Shown here: positions 50,178-58,610 of the stretch, one piece after another
How positions within the stretch are numbered: position 1 is the first letter of the stretch
How the letters are laid out: each line of letters begins with the position of its first letter
DNA from: Crocinitomicaceae bacterium
Lineage (GTDB): Bacteria > Bacteroidota > Bacteroidia > Flavobacteriales_D > Crocinitomicaceae
Length of the DNA: 64,000 nucleotides
Direction: 5' to 3'
Assembly (NCBI GenBank): GCA_021325675.1
Contig: JAJTCM010000002.1
Coordinates: forward strand, 620,001-684,000
The notes under the pieces: generated by a model
What the model saw: the letters and a program-made list of their open reading frames with translations, nothing else
The model's database searches: none
What the model was told of the DNA's origin: nothing
Position numbers and translations under genes: made by a program

Positions 50178-51500
50178 TTAAGCGCCGGGGATCAGCTCAT
50201 TGATACGCCCGATTAGCTCAGCACGCTTTTTCACAAGGGAAGCCAGGTCCGTTTTTTGGAGCGCTTGTTTGGTGCGGTAATCCTTCAATTTCCGGAACCA
50301 GTGATACGTAATCAAACCGATCAGGGGAAGCACCAGGAAATAAGCAAGTGAAACCAGCCCGTTATGGACCAGGAAAATATTGAGCAGCCAAACCAGGAGT
50401 ACATTCCACAAGGTCATGGCCAGTGATCCCAGCATGACTTTCACGGAGCTCCAGAATACGCGGCGCTTGAATGATTTTTCCGTGAAGCGTTTCACAAAAG
50501 TATACGGCGGCCAGAAATGAAGCAGGCCGAGGGGAACAAAAATGGCAGTAAAAAGCAGGAACAACATTTCGCCGGAGGTTTTCAGCTTGCCTTGTCTGGC
50601 CTGCTCGTAAACGAATTTTTCTTCGGTGCGCATGCGTTTCAGCAGCTTGAAATACGTGTCTGTATCTGCTTTCAGCTGAACAAGCGTTTCGTTTTCGCTG
50701 AGCTTTTGTTCATTCATCCAGAGTGCCAGGCGTCGGGAATTGTCCCAGCGCTTCAGCAGCGGAATTTTGCGGTCCGAATCCACCGGGTTAATACCATTGC
50801 GGCGCAGGCGGCAGATGTGCTCATGGAAAAACACCCAATCTTTGTCGGCTACGTGGGTCAGCTGCTCCTGCATCAGTTTTTCGACGCGCTTGGTGACTTC
50901 ATTGATAGCACGGGCCGGGTTTTCCAGGTAGGATTCCCTGTAGTCGTTGAGGCAGAAACGTTCGGAATTCGCAATTACCAGCTCGCTGCCAAAATGATTG
51001 GGATCACCGTAGTTAACGCCAATCGCTGCCATGTAGATTTTTTTCTCCCAGTTCAGGGCTTCCAGCGCTCCGAACCCGATCCTTGCGGCGCCTTTTTTGA
51101 CAGGTTTCAGGCGGCGTATAAAAATATCGTCGGTAAAGCCTTCGCCAAACACCAGCAGGTTGCGGCCATGGGAAAGAATGCGGTTACATTTTTTAAACAC
51201 CGCTTCGTTTTTGCCTTTGGTATCGTCATTGTCCTGCTCGCGGTAAATCGGCAGCATGTGGACAGCCCAGGTGATCGGGCGGATTACGGGCTTGAACACA
51301 TCCGAGCGGGTCATAAAAAAAACGATCGGCCTTTGCAGCACACCGATTACCAAAGGATCAAAGAAAGACGAAGCATGGTTGCTGACATAGATTGTACGGC
51401 CAAAAAAGCGTTTCGGGGGTCTTACCAGGCGAATGGAAGAGAAATACAAACGCATGGAGTATTGCAGGAGTATGTTGAGTATGAAATATAAAATCCGCAT
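50178..51500 (-). CDS. PlsC-like lysophospholipid acyltransferase, membrane protein
   Basis: 440 residues. An N-terminal hydrophobic helix precedes the acyltransferase motif S-N-H-A-S-S-F-F-D-P (the H-x4-D catalytic pair at about residue 42), followed by L-V-F-G-E-G-F-T as motif III-like. The C-terminal third has two to three more TM helices (L-L-F-T-A-I-F-V-P-L-G-L, M-T-L-W-N-V-L-L-V-W). It is longer than PlsC (about 240) and resembles the larger Bacteroidota 1-acylglycerol-3-phosphate acyltransferase relatives. The start lies one base after the purK stop (TAG-T-ATG), so coupling with purK is likely, without an obvious metabolic link. Confidence 0.85.
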   Translation of the reverse strand: MRILYFILNILLQYSMRLYFSSIRLVRPPKRFFGRTIYVSNHASSFFDPLVIGVLQRPIVFFMTRSDVFKPVIRPITWAVHMLPIYREQDNDDTKGKNEAVFKKCNRILSHGRNLLVFGEGFTDDIFIRRLKPVKKGAARIGFGALEALNWEKKIYMAAIGVNYGDPNHFGSELVIANSERFCLNDYRESYLENPARAINEVTKRVEKLMQEQLTHVADKDWVFFHEHICRLRRNGINPVDSDRKIPLLKRWDNSRRLALWMNEQKLSENETLVQLKADTDTYFKLLKRMRTEEKFVYEQARQGKLKTSGEMLFLLFTAIFVPLGLLHFWPPYTFVKRFTEKSFKRRVFWSSVKVMLGSLAMTLWNVLLVWLLNIFLVHNGLVSLAYFLVLPLIGLITYHWFRKLKDYRTKQALQKTDLASLVKKRAELIGRINELIPGA

Positions 51501-51501
51501 A

Positions 51502-52647
51502 CTAGGCCGTTTTAACCTTGATGATTTGCTGCACTTTACGCCCGGTTTTTTTGGCTTCTTCCAATGAAGGGTTTACAATTGTCACATGTCCCATTTTCCG
51601 GAAAGCCTTGGTCAGCTCTTTTCCATAAATATGAGGTTTAACACCCGGGATGGCAAGGGCTTCTTCCAAACCTTCATAAACCGCTTTGCCTTCAAAGCCT
51701 TCCTCACCCAACAGGTTGATCATCACGCCCGGCAAAAGCAGCGAAGTATCGCCCAGCGGCAGGTTGAGGATGCTCCGCAGGTGCTGTTCATATTGTGAAG
51801 TGCGGTTGCATTCGATCGTTTGGTGGCCGCTGTTGTGCGGTCGCGGTGCAATTTCGTTCACCAGCAGCTCATTGTCCTGCGTCAGGAAAAACTCAACGGC
51901 CAGAACACCAACCATATCGAGCTTAGTGATAATATCGGTAGCTATTGCTGCTGCTTTTTGTTCAATTTCAGGGGAAATATTGGCCGGCGCAAAGAGAAAT
52001 TCCACGAGGTTCGCTTCCGGGTTGAATTCGCATTCCACCGTAGGGAAAACACAGGTTTTGCCATCTTCAGTGCGGGCAACCATTGTAGCCAGTTCTTTCT
52101 GGAATGGAACGAATTTTTCGAGTACGCTCGGAACGCTAAAGCCGGCTTCAAAATCAGCTTCGGAACGAACGGCTTTCACACCTTTTCCGTCATAGCCTCC
52201 GGTGCGCATCTTTTGCACAAAAGGTAAAAAGTCCGCATTGGAGTTTAATTCGCTTTGGGAATCGATCAGCCTGAAATCCGCTGTTGGAATATTGTTTTCT
52301 TTGTAAAAATTTTTCTGTAAGCCTTTGTCTTTGATCAGCTTCAAAACACGCGGCTGGGGAAATACTTTTTTGCCTTCAGCTTCCAGTTTCTCAAGCGCTT
52401 CGATGTTCACGTTCTCAATTTCCACCGTAATGAGGTCCTTGTCTTTACCGAAAGCATAAACCGTATCAAAATGATTGAGCGACCCAACCGTAAATGAAGA
52501 AGCAATTTCCGAGCAGGGAGCCTGCGGGTCGGGGTCCAGGCAATGAATTTTAACATTCAGGTTGATGGCTTCCTGGATGAGCATCCTGCCCAACTGACCG
52601 CCGCCAAGTACGCCTAAGCGAAAAGATGAACCGTACCAAGTTTGCAT
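51502..52647 (-). CDS. purK: 5-(carboxyamino)imidazole ribonucleotide synthase
   Basis: ATP-grasp enzyme carboxylating aminoimidazole ribonucleotide in purine synthesis. 381 residues from the ATG at 52647; an in-frame TTG six bases earlier is ignored because the -7 box ends just before this ATG. Motifs: R-L-G-V-L-G-G-G-Q-L-G-R-M at the start, K-M-R-T-G-G-Y-D-G-K-G, V-E-F-F-L-T and I-A-P-R-P-H-N-S-G-H. purE is not adjacent. Followed by the acyltransferase gene after one base. Confident. Confidence 0.95.
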   Translation of the reverse strand: MQTWYGSSFRLGVLGGGQLGRMLIQEAINLNVKIHCLDPDPQAPCSEIASSFTVGSLNHFDTVYAFGKDKDLITVEIENVNIEALEKLEAEGKKVFPQPRVLKLIKDKGLQKNFYKENNIPTADFRLIDSQSELNSNADFLPFVQKMRTGGYDGKGVKAVRSEADFEAGFSVPSVLEKFVPFQKELATMVARTEDGKTCVFPTVECEFNPEANLVEFLFAPANISPEIEQKAAAIATDIITKLDMVGVLAVEFFLTQDNELLVNEIAPRPHNSGHQTIECNRTSQYEQHLRSILNLPLGDTSLLLPGVMINLLGEEGFEGKAVYEGLEEALAIPGVKPHIYGKELTKAFRKMGHVTIVNPSLEEAKKTGRKVQQIIKVKTA

Positions 52648-52650
52648 GGG

Positions 52651-52658
52651 CAAATGTA
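52651..52658 (-). promoter_or_regulatory. -7 element abutting purK start (leaderless candidate)
   Basis: TACATTTG on the minus strand, perfect TAnnTTTG, three bases (CCC) from the ATG. No -33 match. Confidence 0.45.
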
Positions 52659-52662
52659 GGAA

Positions 52663-52730
52663 AAAATGAAGAATGAAGAATGGAAAATGGAGAATTGGTT
52701 CTCATTCTCCCTTCTCATTCTAAATTTTCA
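52663..52730. repeat. Dispersed repeat family R4, copy between gldH and purK
   Basis: A left arm with GAATGGAAAATGGAGAATT and a right arm with CTCATTCTCCCTTCTCATTC form an imperfect inverted repeat. A related stretch lies at 59366-59398. Confidence 0.5.
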
Positions 52731-52731
52731 A

Positions 52732-53190
52732 TTATTTCGCTTCCTCGATCCTGATCCCGACATCGAGCACCTCATCCAGGTTTTCCTGCACAACGGCTTG
52801 CTCAAGCTCGAAGAAATAAGTTCCCTTCAGCGGAAATTTACGGCGTTTGAAAGACAGAAGGTTTTCAACGATTGTACCAGATTTTTTACCGATCCAGGTG
52901 CCGTCCGGGTTCGTGATTTTGATCTCGAAAGGTTCCCGCGCCCTGATTTTGTTCGGCGTTTTGGTGTTGAGGTAAATCCAGCAGTTATTGAAAGCGTAAT
53001 CCGTTGTCGTACGCAAAGTGATGGTGAAATCGTACAGCTTGGCCGTATCCGTGATCTCCACTTTGAACATCGGCCTGACTTTCAGGTTCCAGGTATTTTT
53101 TGGAAAAGAATAGGATTTTTCATAAAAAACCGGGTCCGTGCACGAAGCAAAGACCGCGGCTAGTATGAATAATATGAACCAATTACGCAT
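52732..53190 (-). CDS. gldH: Gliding motility lipoprotein GldH
   Basis: 152-residue outer-envelope lipoprotein of the Bacteroidota gliding machinery. Start is the ATG at 53190 (or 53196); the frame is open for another 44 codons upstream only because it overlaps the PSP1 gene. The signal ends in the lipobox F-A-S-C. GldH hallmarks: W-x-x-x-V-R-P-x-F-x-V-x-I-x-D-T (here N-L-K-V-R-P-M-F-K-V-E-I-T-D-T) and F-E-L-E-Q-A near the C-terminus. Overlaps the last codons of the PSP1 gene and is co-transcribed with it. Confident. Confidence 0.9.
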   Translation of the reverse strand: MRNWFILFILAAVFASCTDPVFYEKSYSFPKNTWNLKVRPMFKVEITDTAKLYDFTITLRTTTDYAFNNCWIYLNTKTPNKIRAREPFEIKITNPDGTWIGKKSGTIVENLLSFKRRKFPLKGTYFFELEQAVVQENLDEVLDVGIRIEEAK

Positions 53191-54559
53191 TTGCATTCGG
53201 CGTACTGTTATTCGGGTTTGAATTTGGATTTGGATTGGGCTTGCGGTTATTCCGGCGCTTCTTCGGACGTCTTTGTTCGCCGCCCGGGTTCTCCCCGCCT
53301 TGTGCCTGTGCCTTCGGAACATTTGGCTTTGGCCCGCCTGTTCCTGGCTTCACAGCTTGCGGAGGTTTCACTCCCTGCGCCTGCGGCCCCCTGTTTTCGT
53401 TTTGTCCCTGGCCACCTTGTCCTCCCGGGCGATTTGGCTTTTTCTTCTTTTTCTTTTTGAAGGTACTGTCGAAACGGTTCAGGCTGTCCTGGCCAACCAC
53501 GTTGGAATAATCCGGCTCAGGCGCTGCAGTATAGCGTTCTTCACGGTGTTTTTCGTGGTCAACCAAATCTTTTGGTTTTTGCTTCTGCTCGTTCAGCTTT
53601 TTGATCTCCGCTACCCTGTCCGGGCTCAGCGCAATCAGGCCGGAGCCCTCGCTGTACATGTACCACATCTGTCTTTTGAAAACGTCGGTCTTCACGTGGA
53701 AAGCCGTTCCTTTTTCCGTATGGAGCTTGGTTTCATGTGTCGGGAAGCTTTTAATCGCATCCAGGTACATATCGAGCTCGTAATTCAGGCAGCATTTAAG
53801 CTTGCCGCATTGTCCCGCCAGTTTTTGCGGGTTCAGCGAAAGCTGCTGGTAGCGTGCCGCAGAGGTCGAAACCGTCCGGAAATCCGTCAGCCACGTAGAG
53901 CAGCACAATTCCCGTCCGCAGGAACCGATACCTCCCAAGCGGGAAGCTTCCTGGCGCGAACCGATCTGGCGCATTTCAATGCGGATCCTGAATTTATCGG
54001 CCATGTCTTTGATCAGCTGGCGGAAATCCACGCGCTGGTCGGCCGTGTAATAAAATGTTGCTTTTGTAAGGTCACCCTGGTATTCCACATCGGAAATCTT
54101 CATTTCCAAACCGAGGTTTACGGCAAGGGTGCGTGATTGGTACATCACTTCCTTTTCGAGCTCCCGTGCCTTGACCCATTTGTCAATGTCTTCCTGGTTG
54201 GCGACACGGTAAATCTTCTTGGTTTCCAGGGGTTTTAAGCCCGGAGCTTTTTTATTGACCTGTATTCTGGCTAATTCCCCAACAACAGAAATCACTCCGA
54301 TATCATAACCGGGGCTGGCTTCAACCGCTACAACATCACCGACCTGTAAAGGGAGGTTTTTGTCGTTGCGGTAAAAACTTTTTCTGCTGTTCTTGAAGCG
54401 AACTTCTAATATATTGTAAGGTGCCTGACCGCCGGGAAGCTTCATATTCCCCAACCAGTCGAAAACACCTAATTTATTGCAACCACCAGAACTACAGGTT
54501 CCATTGTTTTGACAGCCCCGCGGTGTTCCGCCGCCTGAGCTACAAGAGGTACATCCCAT
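53183..54559 (-). CDS. PSP1-domain protein (RicT/YaaT-like)
   Basis: 458 residues. N-terminal Cys-rich segment (M-G-C-T-S-C-S-S-G-G-G, then C-N-N... G-C-N-K-L), PSP1 domain (about 40-200, V-R-F-K-N-S-R-K-S), and the C-terminal Cys signature G-S-C-G-R-E-L-C-C-S-T-W and A-G-Q-C-G-K-L-K-C-C-L-N-Y. RicT in Bacillus forms an Fe-S complex with RicA and RicF that affects RNase Y. The last 100 residues are low-complexity (a run of Lys, then Gly/Gln/Pro/Asn-rich), unlike Bacillus RicT of about 275 residues. Upstream of gldH, overlapping its start by 8 to 14 bases; this PSP1-gldH pairing is seen in other Bacteroidota, as I recall. Confidence 0.9.
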   Translation of the reverse strand: MGCTSCSSGGGTPRGCQNNGTCSSGGCNKLGVFDWLGNMKLPGGQAPYNILEVRFKNSRKSFYRNDKNLPLQVGDVVAVEASPGYDIGVISVVGELARIQVNKKAPGLKPLETKKIYRVANQEDIDKWVKARELEKEVMYQSRTLAVNLGLEMKISDVEYQGDLTKATFYYTADQRVDFRQLIKDMADKFRIRIEMRQIGSRQEASRLGGIGSCGRELCCSTWLTDFRTVSTSAARYQQLSLNPQKLAGQCGKLKCCLNYELDMYLDAIKSFPTHETKLHTEKGTAFHVKTDVFKRQMWYMYSEGSGLIALSPDRVAEIKKLNEQKQKPKDLVDHEKHREERYTAAPEPDYSNVVGQDSLNRFDSTFKKKKKKKPNRPGGQGGQGQNENRGPQAQGVKPPQAVKPGTGGPKPNVPKAQAQGGENPGGEQRRPKKRRNNRKPNPNPNSNPNNSTPNANA

Positions 54560-54724
54560 AGTTTATATAATTTTGCGATAAAGTTATACATTTATTTAGA
54601 GAATTCAAAATTCAATGTGAGGGTGGCCGGCTTCGGCAAAAGCATAAATCTTATAAATTATCATCAAAAGAGTAATTGACTTAATATAAATGCGGTCATT
54701 TATCACAAAAATATTTTAAAATTG

Positions 54725-54732
54725 TATATTTG
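54725..54732 (+). promoter_or_regulatory. Candidate -7 element for the 1006-residue T9SS gene
   Basis: TATATTTG, perfect TAnnTTTG, 20 nt before the ATG at 54753, within A+T-rich sequence. Confidence 0.35.
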
Positions 54733-54752
54733 AAATTCCAATTTATATTCAC

Positions 54753-57700
54753 ATGAAAAAGTTTCTGCTGTTTTTCTCATTTCTTGCTTCTGTTTCATTT
54801 TATGCTCAAAGACCATCTGTAGTATGGTCAAAATCTTTTGGCGGATCTGAATTTGATGAAAATCCACACCTTGTTCTAACAAGTGATGGCGGATACCTAT
54901 TGGGTGGAAGTAGTCGTTCAAATGATGGTGATGTTTCTGGTAATCATGGACAGAATGACTATTGGGTTGTAAAATTAGATTCCATGCGTAATATTCTTTG
55001 GCAAAAATGCTTTGGTGGAACAGAAGATGAAAATTTAACGAGTATACAACAAACCACGGATGGCGGATACATTATTTCCGGAACTTCCTTCTCAAATAAT
55101 GGCGATGTATCCGGTAATCATGGAAATGGAAGTCCGGACTGTTGGATCGTTAAATTGGATTCATTGGGTAATTTAATGTGGCAAAAATCATTGGGAGGAT
55201 TTTATAATGAGTATGCATCGTCAATAATTCAGACCAATGACGGCGGGTATATTTTTACCGGAAGCGCCGATTCTTACGATGGGGATGTAGGATCCAACTA
55301 CGGATATAGCGACATGTGGGTGGTAAAGCTCAACGGCGCCGGTACAATAGTTTGGGAAAATAACCTGGGAGGGACACAAAACGATAGCGGAAGGGAAATT
55401 CACCTAACAAGCGACGGTGGATATATTGTTGCTGGAGAATCAAAGTCAATCAATGGAAACGTGACAGGAAATCATGGGGGTATAGATTATTGGATAGTTA
55501 AACTAAATGCTTCAGGAACAATTGTTTGGCAAAAAAGTTTGGGTGGATCGGACGACGATTTTGCGCCAAGTTTGATAGAAACTACTGAAGGAGAATACAT
55601 TATTTGTGGTTTTTCATTTTCAAGTGATGGTGACGTTTCTCAAGCTTTAGGACATTCTGACAATTGGGTGGTAAAACTTGATCCTAATGGAAATATTGTT
55701 TGGGACAGGTCTTTTGGTGGCTCTTCCGGAGACAGTGGGAAGTGTTTAAATAAGACACTTGATGGAAATTATATCATGGCTTCATGGTCACAATCCTACG
55801 ATGGAGATGTTTCTACTGACATGAGCTCAGGTGATATTTGGATCACAAAAATAGATCCCTCCGGTAACCTGTTATGGGAAAAGAGTATTGGTGGTTCTGA
55901 ATCAGATATTCCTACCACCATATATACTCTTGCAACCGGTGGGTATATCGTCAGTGGATATTCATGGTCCACTGATTTCGATTTGGACACTAATTATGGG
56001 GGACAGGATTATTGCATTTTAAAATTAAATGAACCCAGAATCTCCGGAGAGGTATATATTGATGCAAATCAAAATTGTTTACGTGATGAATTTGAAGTAG
56101 GCATTGGCAATATAAATCTCATTATTAATCCAGGAAATTTGATCACGCAAACAAATCCAAACGGAACCTGGTTTTTGGATTCCTTACCTGCCGGAAGCTA
56201 TACCGCTGCAATCGACACAGGTACCGTTTGGCAGGCCACTTGTTCTTCAATGCAATCTTTTGATATAACACAATCTGTCCTTTCTCAGGGCCCGGATTTT
56301 GGAATGATAAACACCAATCCTTGCCGTGATCCCTTTGTTTCAATTTACGCTCCTTTTCTGAGACGCTGCTTTAATGGTCAAAAAATATATATTTCCGCGT
56401 GTAATAGGGACCATTCAACCGGACAAATTACTTCTTCCTATGTTGAGGTAGAATTAGATCCTCTTATTAGCGTAAATTCATCTTCGTTGTCATCGGTAAA
56501 CCTGGGAAATAATGTTTACCGCTTCCAAACAGGAAATTTGAACCCCGGACAATGTAGAAACTTTACCATTTCTACAACAATCAGTTGTGATGCACTCCTG
56601 CAACAAACTCTTTGTATGGAAGCAAATCTGTTCCCTGTTGATCCATGTGCTTTTGATACCGTCCACTCTCCTTCTCCAAATCTTTTGCAATGTCCAATCC
56701 CATGGGATAATTCCCATATTGAAGTAGAAGGATTTTGCCAAAACGATTCTGTTAGTTTTGTGATCACAAATACCGGCACTATTGGAATTGGAGATATGCT
56801 GTGCTATTCTCCTGTCCGGATTTATGTTGATGAAGTTTTGACCTACAGGGATTCAGTCCAAATCTTTGGCGGTTCTTCCGTGACTTATTCATACCCTGGT
56901 AATGGAGAAACCTGGATAATACAGGTCGACCAACACCCGCTTCATCCCGGCAATTCAAACCCAACAGCTTATGTTGAGGCATGTGGGAATTTATCGAATT
57001 GGATTCCAGACCTAATCAATAATTTTGAACTTGATGATTCTGATTCGTGGAGAGATATCTATTGTGGTGTTGCATCAGGAAGTTATGATCCAAATGATAA
57101 GACCGGTTTTCCAAAGGGAATTGGTGACAGCAATAACATAATGCCCAATCAGCAGTTACAATTCGTGATCCGGTTTCAAAATACCGGCACAGATACCGCC
57201 TTTACGGTAGTTGTTCGTGACACTTTGGATATGAACTTTGATATTTTTTCCGTTCAGCCAGGTGTCTCAAGTCATAACTATGCATTTCGCATGTATGGCC
57301 CGCGGGTATTGGAGTGGACATTTTCAAACGTTATGTTACCGGATAGTACTACAAATGAAGAAAATAGTCATGGATTTTTAACATTTATGGTCGGGCAACA
57401 GTCTAATTTACCGGATGGAACCAGTTTAATGAACGATGCTGACATCTATTTTGATTTTAATGAGCCCGTTATAACCAATAATACTGTCCACACCATTAAC
57501 TCTTGTATAAAACAGTGTTTTGAGTTTTCCGGACTGAAAATGGAAAAAATGCCTTCTTTCATTAATATATTCCCAAATCCCGCATCAGATATTTTATTTG
57601 TCGAAAGCAAGATCTCTCAATCAGCAGGTTTCGAAGTTTTTAATACTGTTGGTAAAAAATGCTTATCCGGAGAAATTTTTAATTCAAAAAATGAAATTGA

Positions 57701-57773
57701 CATTTCTAATTTATCTGAAGGAGTTTATCTTTTGAAAATAGACGGAAGAAACTATAAATTTATTAAAATGTAA
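54753..57773 (+). CDS. T9SS-secreted seven-repeat propeller-like protein
   Basis: 1006 residues. Signal peptide (M-K-K-F-L-L-F-F, cleavage near S-F-Y-A-Q). Residues about 25-425 hold seven repeats of about 55 residues with the frame S-x-G-G-S-x-x-D, T-x-D-G-G-Y-I, S-x-D-G-D-V-S, W-V-V-K-L-D and N-I-V-W, consistent with a seven-bladed propeller. Then a prealbumin/SdrD-like domain (about 428-500, I-S-G-E-V-Y-I-D-A-N-Q-N-C), a domain around 775-915 with S-Y-D-P-N-D-K-T-G-F-P-K-G (DUF7619 type), and a type A sorting domain (about 936-1006, I-F-P-N-P-A-S-D-I-L). Exported and possibly surface-bound; adhesin-like role inferred. More A+T-rich than its neighbours by eye. Confidence 0.88.
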   Translation: MKKFLLFFSFLASVSFYAQRPSVVWSKSFGGSEFDENPHLVLTSDGGYLLGGSSRSNDGDVSGNHGQNDYWVVKLDSMRNILWQKCFGGTEDENLTSIQQTTDGGYIISGTSFSNNGDVSGNHGNGSPDCWIVKLDSLGNLMWQKSLGGFYNEYASSIIQTNDGGYIFTGSADSYDGDVGSNYGYSDMWVVKLNGAGTIVWENNLGGTQNDSGREIHLTSDGGYIVAGESKSINGNVTGNHGGIDYWIVKLNASGTIVWQKSLGGSDDDFAPSLIETTEGEYIICGFSFSSDGDVSQALGHSDNWVVKLDPNGNIVWDRSFGGSSGDSGKCLNKTLDGNYIMASWSQSYDGDVSTDMSSGDIWITKIDPSGNLLWEKSIGGSESDIPTTIYTLATGGYIVSGYSWSTDFDLDTNYGGQDYCILKLNEPRISGEVYIDANQNCLRDEFEVGIGNINLIINPGNLITQTNPNGTWFLDSLPAGSYTAAIDTGTVWQATCSSMQSFDITQSVLSQGPDFGMINTNPCRDPFVSIYAPFLRRCFNGQKIYISACNRDHSTGQITSSYVEVELDPLISVNSSSLSSVNLGNNVYRFQTGNLNPGQCRNFTISTTISCDALLQQTLCMEANLFPVDPCAFDTVHSPSPNLLQCPIPWDNSHIEVEGFCQNDSVSFVITNTGTIGIGDMLCYSPVRIYVDEVLTYRDSVQIFGGSSVTYSYPGNGETWIIQVDQHPLHPGNSNPTAYVEACGNLSNWIPDLINNFELDDSDSWRDIYCGVASGSYDPNDKTGFPKGIGDSNNIMPNQQLQFVIRFQNTGTDTAFTVVVRDTLDMNFDIFSVQPGVSSHNYAFRMYGPRVLEWTFSNVMLPDSTTNEENSHGFLTFMVGQQSNLPDGTSLMNDADIYFDFNEPVITNNTVHTINSCIKQCFEFSGLKMEKMPSFINIFPNPASDILFVESKISQSAGFEVFNTVGKKCLSGEIFNSKNEIDISNLSEGVYLLKIDGRNYKFIKM

Positions 57774-58147
57774 CTCTGCAAAAAATTAGATTTCCAGATC
57801 TTCATACTCCACAAACTCTAGTCTAAAAGTTGTCAATGTGTGTAAGTCTTTCCGATTTTACTGATTTTAACCCACTTATCTCAAATAGCAATTAACCCTA
57901 TCAAATTATCGATAAGATTTCCTGATATCTTTCGGGGTTATAGTGTCTATCTTGCAAATCTTCATTCTACAAAGCAAATTAGCTTTAATTTCAATAGAGG
58001 ATGAAAGGACTGACCTGAACTTGATAATAGGACAAGAGTTAGATTTGATTATCTTCAAAAAATTCCCGTTTATATAAAATATTTACCCAAAAGTGAGCGA
58101 TTAATGTAAATTATTTTTCCCTTATCGGTGCTCAATTTTGTAACACT
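57774..58147. other. Gene-free A+T-rich stretch, 374 bp
   Basis: No convincing ORF, tRNA, hairpin terminator or repeat-family copy was found on either strand. It keeps the A+T-rich composition of the T9SS gene before it. The only near-consensus promoter word is CAATTTTG at 58133-58140 (7 of 8), just before the next ATG. Confidence 0.6.
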
Positions 58148-58507
58148 ATGGAACATCGTGGAGAAATTATAGAGCAGGCGATCCGCAAAAGCGGTTACCC
58201 GATTACGAAAGTGGCTGACAAAATTGGGAAAAGCAGGAGGTGGATGTACCTCATGTTTGATAATCCTTCCGTTTCGTATGAAGTCATTATCAAAATCGGG
58301 AAAATTATCCACCACGATTTTTCACAGGAGATTGCCGAGCTCAAAGCCAACGTTCCCGGCATTTTCATGGAAGGCCAGGAGCCGTACGGTACACCCAAAG
58401 ACAAAGATGCCGCTTACTGGCGCCAGAAATATTACGATTTGCTGGAAGAATACAATACTTTCCTGAAAAAGGAAAAATCAGAGCTTGAAAAGAAAAAGGG
58501 CAAATGA
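58148..58507 (+). CDS. Small XRE-like HTH protein with C-terminal coiled coil
   Basis: 119 residues; exact family not recognised. Residues about 5-65 resemble a Cro/C1-type helix-turn-helix: I-I-E-Q-A-I-R-K-S-G, then I-T-K-V-A-D-K-I-G-K-S-R-R-W-M-Y as helix 2-3, and I-I-K-I-G-K-I-I-H-H-D-F. The rest, from Y-W-R-Q-K-Y-Y-D-L-L-E-E-Y, is a charged coiled coil ending K-K-K-G-K. A DNA-binding dimer is the natural inference. The -7-like CAATTTTG ends seven bases before the ATG. Composition returns to that of the core genes here. Single gene; its target, if any, is not apparent. Confidence 0.7.
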   Translation: MEHRGEIIEQAIRKSGYPITKVADKIGKSRRWMYLMFDNPSVSYEVIIKIGKIIHHDFSQEIAELKANVPGIFMEGQEPYGTPKDKDAAYWRQKYYDLLEEYNTFLKKEKSELEKKKGK

Positions 58508-58543
58508 AACCCTGCTGCTAATCACCAGTACTAAATAAAATCA

Positions 58544-58563
58544 AAATTGGTGTAATTCGTGGC
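58544..58563 (+). repeat. Dispersed repeat family R1, copy 3
   Basis: AAATTGGTGTAATTCGTGGC, similar to the words at 5949-5969 and, reversed, at 5848-5867. It lies between the HTH gene and the convergent lptB. Confidence 0.55.
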
Positions 58564-58610
58564 GAAAATATACGCTGTTCGTCATTTGAATTTTAAGGAT
58601 AGCTGATGAA

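Noticed and set aside
53273-54136. 287-codon plus-strand frame opposite the PSP1 gene
   Set aside because: Antisense shadow of a clearly conserved Cys-motif gene, with no domain of its own.
57774-58147. tRNA or small RNA in the 374-bp gap
   Set aside because: No cloverleaf, strong hairpin or terminator could be found by eye.
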